A stretch of DNA of 64,000 nucleotides from Nocardia farcinica (GCF_001182745.1 NZ_LN868939.1:186001-250000); one strand, 5' to 3'; counted from the first letter of the stretch, positions 19,042 to 28,347 are shown. Numbers and translations: made by a program. The notes: generated from the letters alone by a model not told the origin.

Positions 19042-20691
19042 CTACTTGGCGCTCACCTCGGCGTGCACGTCGGCGGCCCGGGCGGTGGTCTGCTCCTTCG
19101 CCCAGCGGTAGTCCGGCTTGCCCGCGGGCGAGCGCTTGATCTCCTCGACGAACCAGAGGCTGCGGGGGTGCTTGTACGGGGCGATCTCCTGGGTGAGCAC
19201 CGGCCGCAGTTCCTCGATGGTGGGCCGCTTCTCGCCGCGGCACTGCACGACCGCGCACACGCGCTGACCCCAGCGCTCGTCCTCCACGCCGACCACCAGC
19301 GCGTCGAAGATGTCCGGGTGCGCCTTGAGCGCCCCCTCGACCTCCTCGGGGAAGATCTTCTCGCCGCCGGAGTTGATGCTCACCGAGCCGCGGCCGAGCA
19401 TCGTGACGGTGCCGTCCTCCTCCACCCGCGCGTAGTCGCCGGGGATCGAGTAGCGCACGCCGTTGAACTCCTTGAAGGTCGCGGCCGTCTTCGCCTCGTC
19501 CTTGTAGTAGCCCAGCGGGATGTGGCCCTTGCGGGCCAGGATGCCGATCTGGCCGGAGCCCGGCGTCACCGGGTTGCCCTGCTCGTCGAGCACCTCGGTG
19601 GAGGCATCGATCTTGACCCGCGGACCACCGGTGTGCTCGGCGCCCTTGGCGACCATGCTGATGCCACCGAAGCCGGTCTCCGAGGACCCGATCGAGTCGG
19701 TGATCACCCGGTTGGGCAGCAGTTCGAGGAACTTCTCCTTGATCGCCGGCGAGAACAGCGCCGCGCTGCTGGCGATGGCGAACAGGCTGGCCAGCTCGTA
19801 GGGCTTGCCGGTCTCCGGGTTGCCCTCGAGCAGCGCGTCCAGCATCGGGCGGGCCATCGCGTCGCCGGTGATGAAGATGACGTTCACCCCGTGCCGGTCG
19901 ATCGTGCGCCACACGCCGTGCCCGCTGAACTCCGGCAGCATCACGACCTTGCCGCCGCTGAACAGGCTCTGGAAGGTGGCCCACTGCGAGCCGCCGTGGA
20001 TCATCGGCGGGATCGGGTAGCGGGTCAGCGCGCCGTTGGCCTGGCCCTCCTTGGCCAGATCCCATTCGTCGGCGACGTATTCGCCGGTGAGGAAGTTGAT
20101 GCCACCGCCGAGCACCCGCCACACGTCCTCCTGGCGCCACATCACGCCCTTGGGCATGCCGGTGGTGCCGCCGGTGTAGAGCATGTACAGGTCGTCGGGC
20201 GAGCGCTCGCCGAAATCGCGGTCGGCCGAGGACTGGGCCAGCGCGGTCTCGTATTCGACCGAATCCGCTGCGGTGGGCACCGTCCCGGTCGTATCGTCGT
20301 CCACGACGACGACGGTGCGCAGCTTCGGCGTCCTGGCGCGGACCGCGGCCACCTTGTCGCTGTAGCGCCGCTCGTGGATCAGCGCCACCATGTCCGAATT
20401 GTCGAAGATGTATTGCAACTCGTTCTCGACGTAACGGTAGTTGACGTTGATCATCACCGCGCGCGCCTTGAACACCGCGACCATGGCCTCGACGGCCTCG
20501 ATGGTGTTGCGCGAGTAGATGCCCACCTTGTCGCCCGGCTGGACACCGTGTTCGAGCAGGTAGTGGGCCAGTTTGTTGGTCCGCTCCTCCAGCTGTGCGT
20601 AAGTCACCTCACGGGCGTCGTCGACCAGCGCGACGCGGTCCGGCATGAGATCGATGGCATGTTCGACGAGGTCCGCTATGTTGTAGCTCAC
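19042..20691 (-). CDS. fadD19: steroid side-chain acyl-CoA synthetase FadD19
   Basis: 549 aa, GTG start. ATP-binding motif [14 protein letters not shown] near residue 170; further adenylation motifs include GSSETGFGG and [35 protein letters not shown], with catalytic Lys in [10 protein letters not shown]. It activates sterol C26 acids as CoA thioesters; in rhodococci FadD19 is needed for C24-branched sterol side chains. The divergent echA19 neighbour matches Rv3515c/Rv3516. The GTG lies 11 bases from a KstR-like site, again suggesting a leaderless transcript. Confidence 0.88.
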   Translation of the reverse strand: MSYNIADLVEHAIDLMPDRVALVDDAREVTYAQLEERTNKLAHYLLEHGVQPGDKVGIYSRNTIEAVEAMVAVFKARAVMINVNYRYVENELQYIFDNSDMVALIHERRYSDKVAAVRARTPKLRTVVVVDDDTTGTVPTAADSVEYETALAQSSADRDFGERSPDDLYMLYTGGTTGMPKGVMWRQEDVWRVLGGGINFLTGEYVADEWDLAKEGQANGALTRYPIPPMIHGGSQWATFQSLFSGGKVVMLPEFSGHGVWRTIDRHGVNVIFITGDAMARPMLDALLEGNPETGKPYELASLFAIASSAALFSPAIKEKFLELLPNRVITDSIGSSETGFGGISMVAKGAEHTGGPRVKIDASTEVLDEQGNPVTPGSGQIGILARKGHIPLGYYKDEAKTAATFKEFNGVRYSIPGDYARVEEDGTVTMLGRGSVSINSGGEKIFPEEVEGALKAHPDIFDALVVGVEDERWGQRVCAVVQCRGEKRPTIEELRPVLTQEIAPYKHPRSLWFVEEIKRSPAGKPDYRWAKEQTTARAADVHAEVSAK

Positions 20692-20701
20692 ACCCTCAAA
20701 A

Positions 20702-20715
20702 TAGAACGTGTTACT
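20702..20715. promoter_or_regulatory. KstR-like operator between fadD19 and echA19
   Basis: TAGAACGTGTTACT keeps AACnnGTT and departs from the consensus only at the final base. It lies in the 69-base divergent gap. On the minus strand TATTTT sits six bases before the fadD19 GTG. Confidence 0.68.
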
Positions 20716-20760
20716 GTTTCTGACAAGGCTCGAGAGTCGGGAAAGTCAGGAGAATCAGCA

Positions 20761-21543
20761 ATGCCCCACTGCCTCGTCGAGAAGCGGGACCACGTCCTCA
20801 TCGTCACCATGAACCGGCCCGAGGCGCGCAACGCGCTCTCCGGCGAGATGATGGCGATCATGAAGGACGCCTGGGATCAGGTGGACAACGATCCCGACAT
20901 CCGAGCGGCGATCCTGACCGGCGCCGGTGGCGCGTTCTGCGCGGGCGCCGATCTCAAGGCGATGACCAGCACCCATCCCGGCGACCAGTTCTCCGGCGGC
21001 GGCTGGGATCTGAGCCGGATCGAGGCGCTGCTCAAGGGCAGGCGGCTGACCAAGCCGCTGATCGCCGCGGTCGAGGGCCCCGCCATCGCGGGCGGCACCG
21101 AGATCCTGCAGGGCACCGACATCCGGGTGGCCGGCGAGAGCGCGAAATTCGGTGTGTCCGAGGCTCGTTGGGGCCTGTTCCCGCTGGGCGGCTCGGCGGT
21201 GCGGCTGGTCCGCCAGATCCCCTACACCGTCGCCGCCGACATCCTGCTCACCGGACGCCACATCAGCGCGGCCGAGGCCAAGGAGATCGGCCTGATCGGG
21301 CACGTGGTGCCGGACGGCACGGCGCTGGACAAGGCGCTCGAGCTCGCCGCGCAGATCGCCGCGAACGGACCGCTCGCGGTGCAGGCCATCCTGCGCACCA
21401 TCCGGGAGACCGAGGGCATGCACGAGGAGGAGGCGTTCAAGATCGACGCCGAGCTGGGCACCGCGGTGTTCAAGTCCGCCGACGCCAAGGAGGGCCCGCG
21501 CGCCTTCGCCGAGAAGCGCAAGCCCAACTTCACCGGCGCCTGA
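20761..21543 (+). CDS. echA19: enoyl-CoA hydratase EchA19
   Basis: 260 aa, with AGGAG upstream of the ATG. Crotonase fold: [11 protein letters not shown], oxyanion-hole CAGADLKAM near 65, [11 protein letters not shown] near 108 and [13 protein letters not shown] near 133. EchA19 hydrates steroid-25-enoyl-CoA in cholesterol side-chain beta-oxidation. The divergent arrangement with fadD19 and the KstR-like site support the name. Confidence 0.88.
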   Translation: MPHCLVEKRDHVLIVTMNRPEARNALSGEMMAIMKDAWDQVDNDPDIRAAILTGAGGAFCAGADLKAMTSTHPGDQFSGGGWDLSRIEALLKGRRLTKPLIAAVEGPAIAGGTEILQGTDIRVAGESAKFGVSEARWGLFPLGGSAVRLVRQIPYTVAADILLTGRHISAAEAKEIGLIGHVVPDGTALDKALELAAQIAANGPLAVQAILRTIRETEGMHEEEAFKIDAELGTAVFKSADAKEGPRAFAEKRKPNFTGA

Positions 21544-21560
21544 ACGAATCGGAAATGCCT

Positions 21561-21591
21561 CGGCCCCCGGCGCTTTCACGGTCGGGGGCCG
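21561..21591. terminator. bidirectional terminator hairpin
   Basis: CGGCCCCCG and CGGGGGCCG (9-base stem, 13-base loop) in the 63-base gap between convergent echA19 and the VOC gene. Confidence 0.75.
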
Positions 21592-21606
21592 TGCCGTGTT
21601 GGCTGC

Positions 21607-22026
21607 TCACGCACCGCCGGGGTAGTCCATCCAGAACGGCTCCCACTGGTGCCCGTCGGGGTCGAGGAAGGTGCGGCCGTGCATGCCGACCTCGGCCTCC
21701 TGCGCCCGCTTGTCCTCGTTGACCTCCTCGCTCCCGCCCGCGGCCAGGGCGGCTTCGGTCAGCGCGTCGACCTCGGCGGCGCTGCCCAGCGAGAGCGCGT
21801 AGGCCGCACCGGTCGCACCGGTGGTCTCGGCCACCGGACGCTTGGTGAAGGTCTGGAAGTACTGCCTGGTGAGCAGCATCAGGCAGATGTTGTCGTCGAC
21901 GACGATGCAAGCGGCGTTGTCGTCGGTGAAATCCTCGTTCAGCTTCCAGCCGAGCGCCTGGTAGAAGTCCTTGGACCGGGACAGCTCGCGGACCGGGAGA
22001 TTGATGAAGATCATCTTGCTGCTCAT
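21607..22026 (-). CDS. VOC (glyoxalase/dioxygenase-like) family protein
   Basis: 139 aa from ATG MSSKMIFINLPVREL with GAGAGG upstream. One VOC domain pair: VRELSRSKDFYQALGWKLNEDF, then DDNICLMLLTRQYFQTF, and a C-terminal FLDPDGHQWEPFWMD. This subgroup is often found with ECF sigma factors and DGPF-type proteins; here it is divergent from an ECF sigma gene. No substrate can be named. Confidence 0.75.
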   Translation of the reverse strand: MSSKMIFINLPVRELSRSKDFYQALGWKLNEDFTDDNAACIVVDDNICLMLLTRQYFQTFTKRPVAETTGATGAAYALSLGSAAEVDALTEAALAAGGSEEVNEDKRAQEAEVGMHGRTFLDPDGHQWEPFWMDYPGGA

Positions 22027-22155
22027 GGCCGTTTCCTCTCGGGTACGTAGGGTCACCGGTAGAGACGACCGCCGTGACACGAACTCATCGGTACCCGGAT
22101 ACCACCCTCGTCAGAACCCTGTCGTGTGTCGGTGGGCTGTGGCAGGGTGACGTCC

Positions 22156-23199
22156 ATGAGCGACTCGACCGTTGCCGCCTCCCCCGCCACTCCCGGTGCC
22201 TCCGTGGCCGCCGCCGGTGCCCCGGGCGCCGATGCCGACGTGCTGGCCTCGTTCGAGGCGCATCGGCGTGAACTGTGCGCCTACGCCTACCGCATGCTCG
22301 GCTCGTCCTTCGAGGCCGAGGACGCGGTGCAAGAGACCTTCACCCGCGCCTGGAAGTCCTACGGCTCGTTCGAGGGCCGCGCCAGCCTGCGTTCGTGGCT
22401 GTACCGCATCGCCACGAACGTCTGTCTGGACATGCTCGACGGGCCGCAGCGCCGGGCCAGACCCATGGACCTGTCCGGTCCTTCGCGCCCGGATTCGCCG
22501 CTGCCCGCACCGCAGCCCGACTACGTGTGGGTGGAGCCGATCCCCAACGCGCTGGCCTTCGGCGCCGACCCGGCCGAACACGCGGCCACCAAGGATTCGC
22601 TGCGGTTGGCGTTCGTGGCCGCCTGTCAGCATCTGCCGGCCACCCAGCGGGCCATCCTGATCATGCGCGAGGTGTTGCGGTTCTCGGCCAACGAGACGGC
22701 CGAGGCGCTCACGATGTCGCCCGCCTCGGTCAACAGCGCGCTGCAGCGGGCCAGGGCGACGATGTCGAAGGTGCGGCCCACCGCCACCGACGACTACGAC
22801 GAGACCGACGAGAACCAGCGCAAGCTCGTCGACGAATTCGTCACCGCGTTCGAGGCCTACGACATGGACGCGCTGACCGCCCTGCTCAAGGCCGATGTGG
22901 CGCTGTCCATGCCGCCGATCGAGCTGTGGGTGCGCGGCCCGGAGAACGTCGCAGCCTTCATGCGCGGTCACGGCAGCGGCTGCGAAGGCTCGCGCATGGT
23001 CCGCCTCGAGGGCGCCAACGGCCTGCCCGCGTTCGGCCACTACAAGCGCACCGACACCCCCGGGGTGTACGCGCCGTGGTCGATCACCGTGCTCGAGTTC
23101 GACGGCCCCGTCATCAGCGGCCTGAACTTCTTCCTCGACACCGAACGCCTCTTCCCGCTGTTCGGCCTACCCATGGAACTGCGCGAGCCGGCCTCCTGA
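22156..23199 (+). CDS. ECF sigma factor with C-terminal SnoaL-like domain (SigG-like)
   Basis: 347 aa from the ATG beginning MSDSTVAASPATPG; a GTG ten codons upstream is an alternative. Sigma region 2 is at about 32-105 (YAYRMLGSSFEAEDAVQETFTRAWKSY, SWLYRIATNVCLDML) and region 4 at about 165-210 (ILIMREVLRFSANETAEALTMSPASVNSALQRAR). The last 120 residues form an NTF2/SnoaL-like extension that modulates such sigma factors in place of an anti-sigma. It is embedded in the sterol cluster and no regulon is evident. Confidence 0.85.
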   Translation: MSDSTVAASPATPGASVAAAGAPGADADVLASFEAHRRELCAYAYRMLGSSFEAEDAVQETFTRAWKSYGSFEGRASLRSWLYRIATNVCLDMLDGPQRRARPMDLSGPSRPDSPLPAPQPDYVWVEPIPNALAFGADPAEHAATKDSLRLAFVAACQHLPATQRAILIMREVLRFSANETAEALTMSPASVNSALQRARATMSKVRPTATDDYDETDENQRKLVDEFVTAFEAYDMDALTALLKADVALSMPPIELWVRGPENVAAFMRGHGSGCEGSRMVRLEGANGLPAFGHYKRTDTPGVYAPWSITVLEFDGPVISGLNFFLDTERLFPLFGLPMELREPAS

Positions 23200-23443
23200 G
23201 CTCCCCGGGGCGTACGAACGACACCGCCACGGCTGCCGCGCCGTCAGCGGTGGAAGCAGACCAGGGTCTCGCCCCGGCGGGCACAGTGCCGCAGCCAGCC
23301 GCGCGGTTGCCCGAGCTCTCGCACCGCCGTGCCCGCACCGGGACAGGCGTCTTCGAACGCTGGCAACTCGTGCCGACCGCCGGCGAGCAAGGTGCGGAAG
23401 GCCTGTTCGGGGTCCGCGGCGCACCGGGCACCTGACCATAGCG
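23200..23443 (-). other. gap with an unassigned coding-like stretch (minus strand, stop at 23244)
   Basis: A minus-strand frame ending at 23244 reads AADPEQAFRTLLAGGRHELP...RGETLVCFHR with strong GC bias at third codon positions and several Cys. Only a TTG in TLLAGG could start it nearby. It may be a small gene or the 3' remnant of a lost one; I do not recognise it. Confidence 0.3.
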
Positions 23444-23477
23444 GGACCGGCCGGCCGCGGTCGCGGCCGGCCGGTCC
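23444..23477 (-). terminator. strong hairpin downstream of acyl-CoA ligase gene
   Basis: GGACCGGCCGGCCGCG, GT, CGCGGCCGGCCGGTCC: a 16-base perfect stem 11 bases past the ligase stop. Confidence 0.65.
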
Positions 23478-23488
23478 GGTGCCGGTGG

Positions 23489-25042
23489 TCAGGAGGCGGG
23501 GACGTACCGTTCCCGCAGCTTGCGCTTGTAGAGCTTGCCGTTGGGGTCGCGCGGGAGCTCGTCGAGGTAGTCGATGGAGCGGGGCATCTTGTACTTGGCC
23601 AGGCGGGTGGCGGCGAAGGCGAGCAGTTCCTCGGTGAGTGCCGCGTCGGCCTCGACGCCCTCGGCGGGCTGCACCACGGCCTTGACCTCCTGGCCCCAAT
23701 CCTCGTGCGGGATACCGAAGACCGCGACGTCGGCCACCTTGGGGTGGGTGATGAGCACGGTTTCGATCTCGGCCGGGTAGATGTTCACCCCGCCGGAGAG
23801 GATCAGGTCCGAGCGCCGGTCGCAGAGGTAGAGGTAGCCGTCCTCGTCCAGGTAGCCGATGTCGCCGACGGTGAACAGGTCGCCGACCCGCGACTCCTCG
23901 GTCTTGGTCTTGTCGTGGTGGTACTCGAAGCTGGAGGCGCCCATCTTCATGTACACCAGACCGGTCTCCCCCGGCGGCAGCTCCGAGCCGTCCTCCTCGC
24001 TGAGCACCTTGATCACCGAGTACGGCCACGCCTTGCCGACCGAGCCGGGCTTGCGCAACCACTCCGCACCGCTGATGACGGTGCCGCCGCCCTCGGTGGC
24101 CGCGTAGTACTCGGTGACCGTCGGCCCCCACCACTCGAGCATCCTGCGCTTGGTCTCCTCCGGGCACGGCGCGGCGCCGTGCACCATGCTGCGCAGCGAG
24201 GAGACGTCGTACTTGGCGCGCACCTCGTCGGGCAGTGCGAGCAGCCGGTGGAACTGGGTGGGCACCATGTGGCTGTGGGTCACCCGGTGTTTCTCGATGA
24301 GCCGCAACATCTCCTCGGCGTCCCATTTGTCCATCAGAACCACCTTGTGGCCCAACTGGATCGAGATGGTCGCGAAGTTCAGCACCGCCGTGTGGTACAG
24401 CGGTGAACCGCAGATGTGCACGTGGTCGTCGTAGGGCTGTAGCCCGAACAGCGCGAAGAACGAGGTGTTGGCCGGGGACACGACGTCCGGGTCGGCCCCG
24501 GTGAGCGGGCGGCGGACGCCCTTGGGCCGCCCGGTGGTTCCGGAGGTGTAGAGCATCGGCGCGCCGGTGGTGCGGTCGTCCGGGCGGCCGGCGTCGGCGT
24601 TGCCGAGCTCGGAAAGCGGTGTGAAGCCGTTGATTTCGCCGACCGAGAACCGGGCCGAGGCCGGCAATCCGGCCTCGTCCGCGGCCGCCTCGGCCGCGGC
24701 GGCGAAGCGCTCGTCGGCGAAGAACGCCTTGGCCTCGCTGTCGGAGAGGATGTAGGCCACCTCGGGACCGGTGAGATGCCAGTTCACCGCCACGATGTAG
24801 AGGCCGGACTGGTAGGCCGCGAAGTAGGCCGCGATGGCCTCGACGCAGTTGTGCACCATGCTCACCAGCACGTCGCCGGTGCGCAGGCCGAGGTCACGTA
24901 GACCTGTGGCGTACCGGTTGGCGAGCGTGGCCAGTTCGCGATAGGTCACCTCCCGTCCCGACGGATCGACCAACGCGATCCGATCGGGTTCGGCGTCCGC
25001 GATGTTCCAAAGACCGAGAATTTCTGACTCCTGCGTCGTCAC
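23489..25042 (-). CDS. acyl-CoA synthetase (FadD family), sterol cluster
   Basis: 517 aa from the GTG beginning VTTQESEILGLWN, 12 bases from a perfect KstR-like site; a longer reading would place its codons over the operator. AMP-binding motif YTSGTTGRPKGVRRP near 175, EYYAATEGGG near 325, YLCDRRSDLILSGGVNIYPAEIE near 420 and the C-terminal catalytic Lys in DPNGKLYKRKL. It is clearly distinct from FadD19. The substrate is probably another sterol or side-chain acid, but I cannot assign an M. tuberculosis orthologue. Confidence 0.8.
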   Translation of the reverse strand: MTTQESEILGLWNIADAEPDRIALVDPSGREVTYRELATLANRYATGLRDLGLRTGDVLVSMVHNCVEAIAAYFAAYQSGLYIVAVNWHLTGPEVAYILSDSEAKAFFADERFAAAAEAAADEAGLPASARFSVGEINGFTPLSELGNADAGRPDDRTTGAPMLYTSGTTGRPKGVRRPLTGADPDVVSPANTSFFALFGLQPYDDHVHICGSPLYHTAVLNFATISIQLGHKVVLMDKWDAEEMLRLIEKHRVTHSHMVPTQFHRLLALPDEVRAKYDVSSLRSMVHGAAPCPEETKRRMLEWWGPTVTEYYAATEGGGTVISGAEWLRKPGSVGKAWPYSVIKVLSEEDGSELPPGETGLVYMKMGASSFEYHHDKTKTEESRVGDLFTVGDIGYLDEDGYLYLCDRRSDLILSGGVNIYPAEIETVLITHPKVADVAVFGIPHEDWGQEVKAVVQPAEGVEADAALTEELLAFAATRLAKYKMPRSIDYLDELPRDPNGKLYKRKLRERYVPAS

Positions 25043-25053
25043 CCCATCGAATT

Positions 25054-25067
25054 TAGAACGTGTTCTA
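25054..25067. promoter_or_regulatory. perfect palindromic KstR-like operator
   Basis: TAGAACGTGTTCTA fits the consensus completely. Its last three bases are the stop codon of the upstream oxidoreductase gene. On the minus strand TAAATT lies seven bases before the ligase GTG. Confidence 0.8.
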
Positions 25068-26105
25068 CTGTTCGACAAGGGGTGCGAGCCGATGCAATTG
25101 CTCGACGTCGGGCACCGACACCAGCATCATGGTGACCCCGGCGGCCTCCCAGACCTTCAGTTGCTCGCGCACGTGGTTCTCGTCGCCGATGATCGCGGTG
25201 TCCAGGATCAGCTCGTCGGGCACCGCGGCCGCGGCCTCGGCCTTCTTGCCCGCCTGGAACAGCGCGCCGATCTCGTCGACCTCGCGGTCGTAGCCCATCC
25301 GGCGGTAGACCTGGGCGTGGAAGTTGAGCTCGGGCGCGCCCATCCCGCCGATGTAGAGCGCCATGATCCAGCGCATCCGCTCCAGTTCGGCCGCCGGGTC
25401 GTCGGTGATCACCACCTGGCAGCTGGCCGCGATCTCGAAGTCCTCCCGGGTGCGGCGCGCGCCCGGCCGGGCAAAGCCCTCGTCCAGCCACCCGTGGTAC
25501 ATGTCGGCCAGCCGCGGCGCGAAGTAGATCGCCAGCCAGCCGTCGGCGATCTCGGCGGTCAGCGCGACGTTCTTCGGCCCCTCCGCGCCCAGCCAGATCG
25601 GCAGATCCGCACGTAGCGGGTGCACGATCGGCTTGAGCGGCTTACCGAGGCCGGTCGCGCCGGGCCCGGTGTAGGGCAGCGGGTAGTGCGGGCCGTCGCT
25701 GGTCACCGGCGCCTCGCGGGCCAGCACCGTGCGGATGATCCCGACGTACTCCCTGGTGCGCTGCAACGGCTTGGCGAACGGCTGGCCGTACCAGCCCTCC
25801 ACGACCTGCGGCCCGGACACACCGAGGCCGAGCACCGCCCGTCCACCGCTGAGATGGTCGAGGGTCAGCGCGTGCATGGCGGTGGCCGCGGGCGTGCGCG
25901 CCGACAACTGCACCACCGAGGTACCCAGGCGCACCCGCTCGGTGCGCGAGCCCCACCACATGAGTGGACCGAACGCGTCCGAGCCCCAGGATTCGGCGGC
26001 GAACACGGCGTCGAAGCCGGCCGCCTCGGCGGCCACCACCAACTCCCCCGCGTTCGCGGGCGGCTGCGCCATCCAATATCCGAGTTGCAGTCCGAACTTC
26101 ATCAT
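25065..26105 (-). CDS. LLM-class F420-dependent oxidoreductase (Rv3520c-like)
   Basis: 346 aa; two adjacent ATG codons give starts one residue apart, with AAAGGG upstream. TIM-barrel signatures of the bacterial luciferase-like family: FGLQLGYWMAQPPANAGELVVAAEAAGFDAVFAAESWGSD, VVQLSARTPAATAMHALTLDHLSGGRAVLGLGVSG and APRLADMYHGWLDEGFARPG. The length and position before the double OB-fold gene match Rv3520c of the KstR regulon. The redox step in sterol breakdown is unknown. Confidence 0.82.
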   Translation of the reverse strand: MMKFGLQLGYWMAQPPANAGELVVAAEAAGFDAVFAAESWGSDAFGPLMWWGSRTERVRLGTSVVQLSARTPAATAMHALTLDHLSGGRAVLGLGVSGPQVVEGWYGQPFAKPLQRTREYVGIIRTVLAREAPVTSDGPHYPLPYTGPGATGLGKPLKPIVHPLRADLPIWLGAEGPKNVALTAEIADGWLAIYFAPRLADMYHGWLDEGFARPGARRTREDFEIAASCQVVITDDPAAELERMRWIMALYIGGMGAPELNFHAQVYRRMGYDREVDEIGALFQAGKKAEAAAAVPDELILDTAIIGDENHVREQLKVWEAAGVTMMLVSVPDVEQLHRLAPLVEQ

Positions 26106-26141
26106 CGACCCTTTCCCGCGCTAACTACTAGACACCAGAAT

Positions 26142-26155
26142 AAGAACCTGTTCTA
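26142..26155. promoter_or_regulatory. KstR-like operator between the F420-type gene and the ltp operon
   Basis: AAGAACCTGTTCTA departs from TnnAACnnGTTnnA only at the first base. It lies in the 220-base divergent gap and may serve both directions. Nothing else convincing is seen in the gap. Confidence 0.7.
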
Positions 26156-26325
26156 CTCGATAGCGTGACCGAGGGGAATAGCGCATCCGGCGTAATCACG
26201 CCGCCGATGCGCCGGGTCGGGACGCGGGCGGGAATGAACACCGCGGCGTCGGCGCGGTCGCGTCCGGCGCGGTGCGAGCCCGGGGGATCGGGGCGGGAAC
26301 GGACACTGCTGAGAAAGGGTCGGAA

Positions 26326-27294
26326 TTGAGCACCAGCACGGCACCCGATGTGCTGAGCGCACCCCTGCGGATGCGCTTCGACTACACCAGGTCGGTCGGA
26401 CCGACCATCGGAAGATTCCTGACCGGTCTGCGGGCGCGCAAGATCGTCGGCGTCCGCGGCTCCGACGGCCGGGTACTGGTGCCGCCGCCGGAATACGATC
26501 CGGTCACCAGCGAAGCACTCACCGAATTCGTCGACGTCGCCGACACCGGCACCGTGAGCACGTGGACCTGGGTGCGCGACCCGCTGCCCGGCCAGCCCTT
26601 CGACCGCCCGTTCGCCTGGGCACTGATCACCCTGGACGGCGCCGACAGCGCGCTACTGCACGCGGTGGACGTGGACTCGCCCGACCAGATGCGCACCGGA
26701 ATGCGGGTGCGGGCCCGCTGGGCGGAGCAGACCGAGGGGTTCATCAAGGACATCGTCTGCTTCGAGCCCGGCGAAACCTCCACGGCACCGGCCACTCCCG
26801 TCGACGAGGGCGAGCCGGTCACCATGATCACCACGCCGGTCGACCTGTCCTACAAGCACACCGCCTCCCCGCAGGAGACGGTCTACCTGCGCGGGCTGGC
26901 CGAGGGCAAGCTGATCGGCGCGCGCACCGACGCCGCGGGCAAGGTGTACTTCCCGCCGCGCGGGGCCAATCCGACCGACGGTAGGCCCACCGAGGACTAC
27001 ATCGAGTTGTCCGACCACGGCACCGTCACCACGTTCTGCATCGTGAACGTGCCGTTCCTCGGGCAGCGGATCAAGCCGCCCTACGTCGCGGCCTATGTGC
27101 TGCTCGACGGCGCCGACATTCCGGTGCTGCACCTCGTACTGGGTTGCGACGCAAGCGAAGTGCGCATGGGCATGCGGGTGAAGGCGGTCTGGAAGCCGCG
27201 CGAGCAGTGGGGCCACGGGCTCGAGAACGTGGACCACTTCGAGCCGAGCGGGGAGCCCGACGCCGACTACGAGACCTACAAGCACCACCTCTGA
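26326..27294 (+). CDS. tandem OB-fold/DUF35-like protein (Rv3521-like)
   Basis: 322 aa if the TTG at LSTSTAPDVLSAP is used; a GTG 18 codons earlier and one eight codons later are alternatives. Two repeats of the same fold are seen: residues about 15-150 (FLTGLRARKIVGVRGSDGRVLVPPPEY ... FAWALITLDGADSALLHAVD) and about 165-300 (LRGLAEGKLIGARTDAAGKVYFPPRG ... YVAAYVLLDGADIPVLHLVL). DUF35 proteins partner lipid-transfer-type thiolases as substrate-binding and stabilising subunits. The usual zinc-ribbon Cys pairs are absent. Next to ltp4 and ltp3 it is presumably their partner. Confidence 0.78.
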   Translation: MSTSTAPDVLSAPLRMRFDYTRSVGPTIGRFLTGLRARKIVGVRGSDGRVLVPPPEYDPVTSEALTEFVDVADTGTVSTWTWVRDPLPGQPFDRPFAWALITLDGADSALLHAVDVDSPDQMRTGMRVRARWAEQTEGFIKDIVCFEPGETSTAPATPVDEGEPVTMITTPVDLSYKHTASPQETVYLRGLAEGKLIGARTDAAGKVYFPPRGANPTDGRPTEDYIELSDHGTVTTFCIVNVPFLGQRIKPPYVAAYVLLDGADIPVLHLVLGCDASEVRMGMRVKAVWKPREQWGHGLENVDHFEPSGEPDADYETYKHHL

Positions 27295-27306
27295 GAGGCA
27301 TGCACG

Positions 27307-28347
27307 TTGACTGACAACGCCACCGACATCGCGGTCGTGGGCTTCGCGCACGCACCGCACGTGCCGGAGACCTACGGCACCACCAACGGTGTCGAGATGC
27401 TGGTGCCCTGCTTCCAGCAGCTCTACACCGAACTCGGAATCACCAAGTCCGACATCGACTTCTGGTGCTCGGGCTCCTCGGACTACCTGGCCGGGCGCGC
27501 CTTCTCCTTCATCTCCGCGGTCGACTCGATCGGCGCGGTGCCGCCGATCAACGAGTCGCACGTGGAGATGGACGCCGCGTGGGCGCTCTACGAGGCGTTC
27601 GTGAAACTCAAGTCCGGCCAGGCGCGCACCGCGCTGGTGTACGGCTTCGGCAAGTCCTCGGCCGGCACGCTGCGCCAGGTGCTCACCATGCAGCTCGACC
27701 CGTACCTGGTCGCGCCGCTGTGGCCGGACGCCCTGTCGATCGCGGGCCTGCAGGCGCGGGCGGGCATCGACGCCGGTCGCTGGAGCGAACGGGACATGGC
27801 GGCGGTGGCCGCGGGCGCGGGCGGCGACGTCGACAGCCTGCTGGACGCGCCGTACGTGGCCGACCCGCTGCGCGCGCACGACGTCGCACCGATCACCGAC
27901 GGCGCCGCGGCGATCGTGCTCGCGGTCGGCGACCGGGCCAGGGAGTTGTGCGAACGCCCGGCCTGGATCACCTCGATGGCGCACCGCATCGACACCCCGG
28001 TGCTCGGTGCCCGCGACCTGACCGTCTCCCCCTCGACGGCGAAGGCGGCGCAGGAGGCGACCGGCGGTGATCTGAGCGGGTTCGACATCGCCGAACTGCA
28101 CGCGCCGTTCAGCCACCAGCAGCTGATCCTCGCCGAGGCCATCGGTCTGAAGCCGGAGACCACCGTCAACCCGTCCGGCGGCGCGCTGGCCGCCAACCCG
28201 ATGTTCGCGGCGGGTCTGGAACGGATCGGCTTCGCCGCGCGCGCCATCATGACCGGCACCGCGGGACGCGCGCTCGCGCACGCCACCAGCGGCCCGGCAC
28301 TGCAGCAGAACCTTGTGACCGTCCTGGATTCGGAGGCGAGCCGATGA
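27307..28347 (+). CDS. ltp4: lipid-transfer-type thiolase Ltp4
   Basis: 346 aa, TTG start 12 bases after the previous gene with GAGAGG upstream. Thiolase-like fold without the classical CGS nucleophile motif: IAVVGFAHAPHVPETYG at the start, GSSDYLAGRAFSFISAVDSIG near 55, and VNPSGGALAANPMFAAGLERI near 280. Order DUF35-ltp4-ltp3 matches Rv3521-Rv3523. In rhodococci Ltp3 and Ltp4 are linked to cleavage of C24-branched sterol side chains, probably as aldolases. Confidence 0.83.
   Translation: MTDNATDIAVVGFAHAPHVPETYGTTNGVEMLVPCFQQLYTELGITKSDIDFWCSGSSDYLAGRAFSFISAVDSIGAVPPINESHVEMDAAWALYEAFVKLKSGQARTALVYGFGKSSAGTLRQVLTMQLDPYLVAPLWPDALSIAGLQARAGIDAGRWSERDMAAVAAGAGGDVDSLLDAPYVADPLRAHDVAPITDGAAAIVLAVGDRARELCERPAWITSMAHRIDTPVLGARDLTVSPSTAKAAQEATGGDLSGFDIAELHAPFSHQQLILAEAIGLKPETTVNPSGGALAANPMFAAGLERIGFAARAIMTGTAGRALAHATSGPALQQNLVTVLDSEASR

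Noticed and set aside
22027..22155. ECF-type promoter for the VOC/sigG-like pair
   Set aside because: TGTCAC and GGTCAC occur, but no CGTC follows at 16-17 bases.
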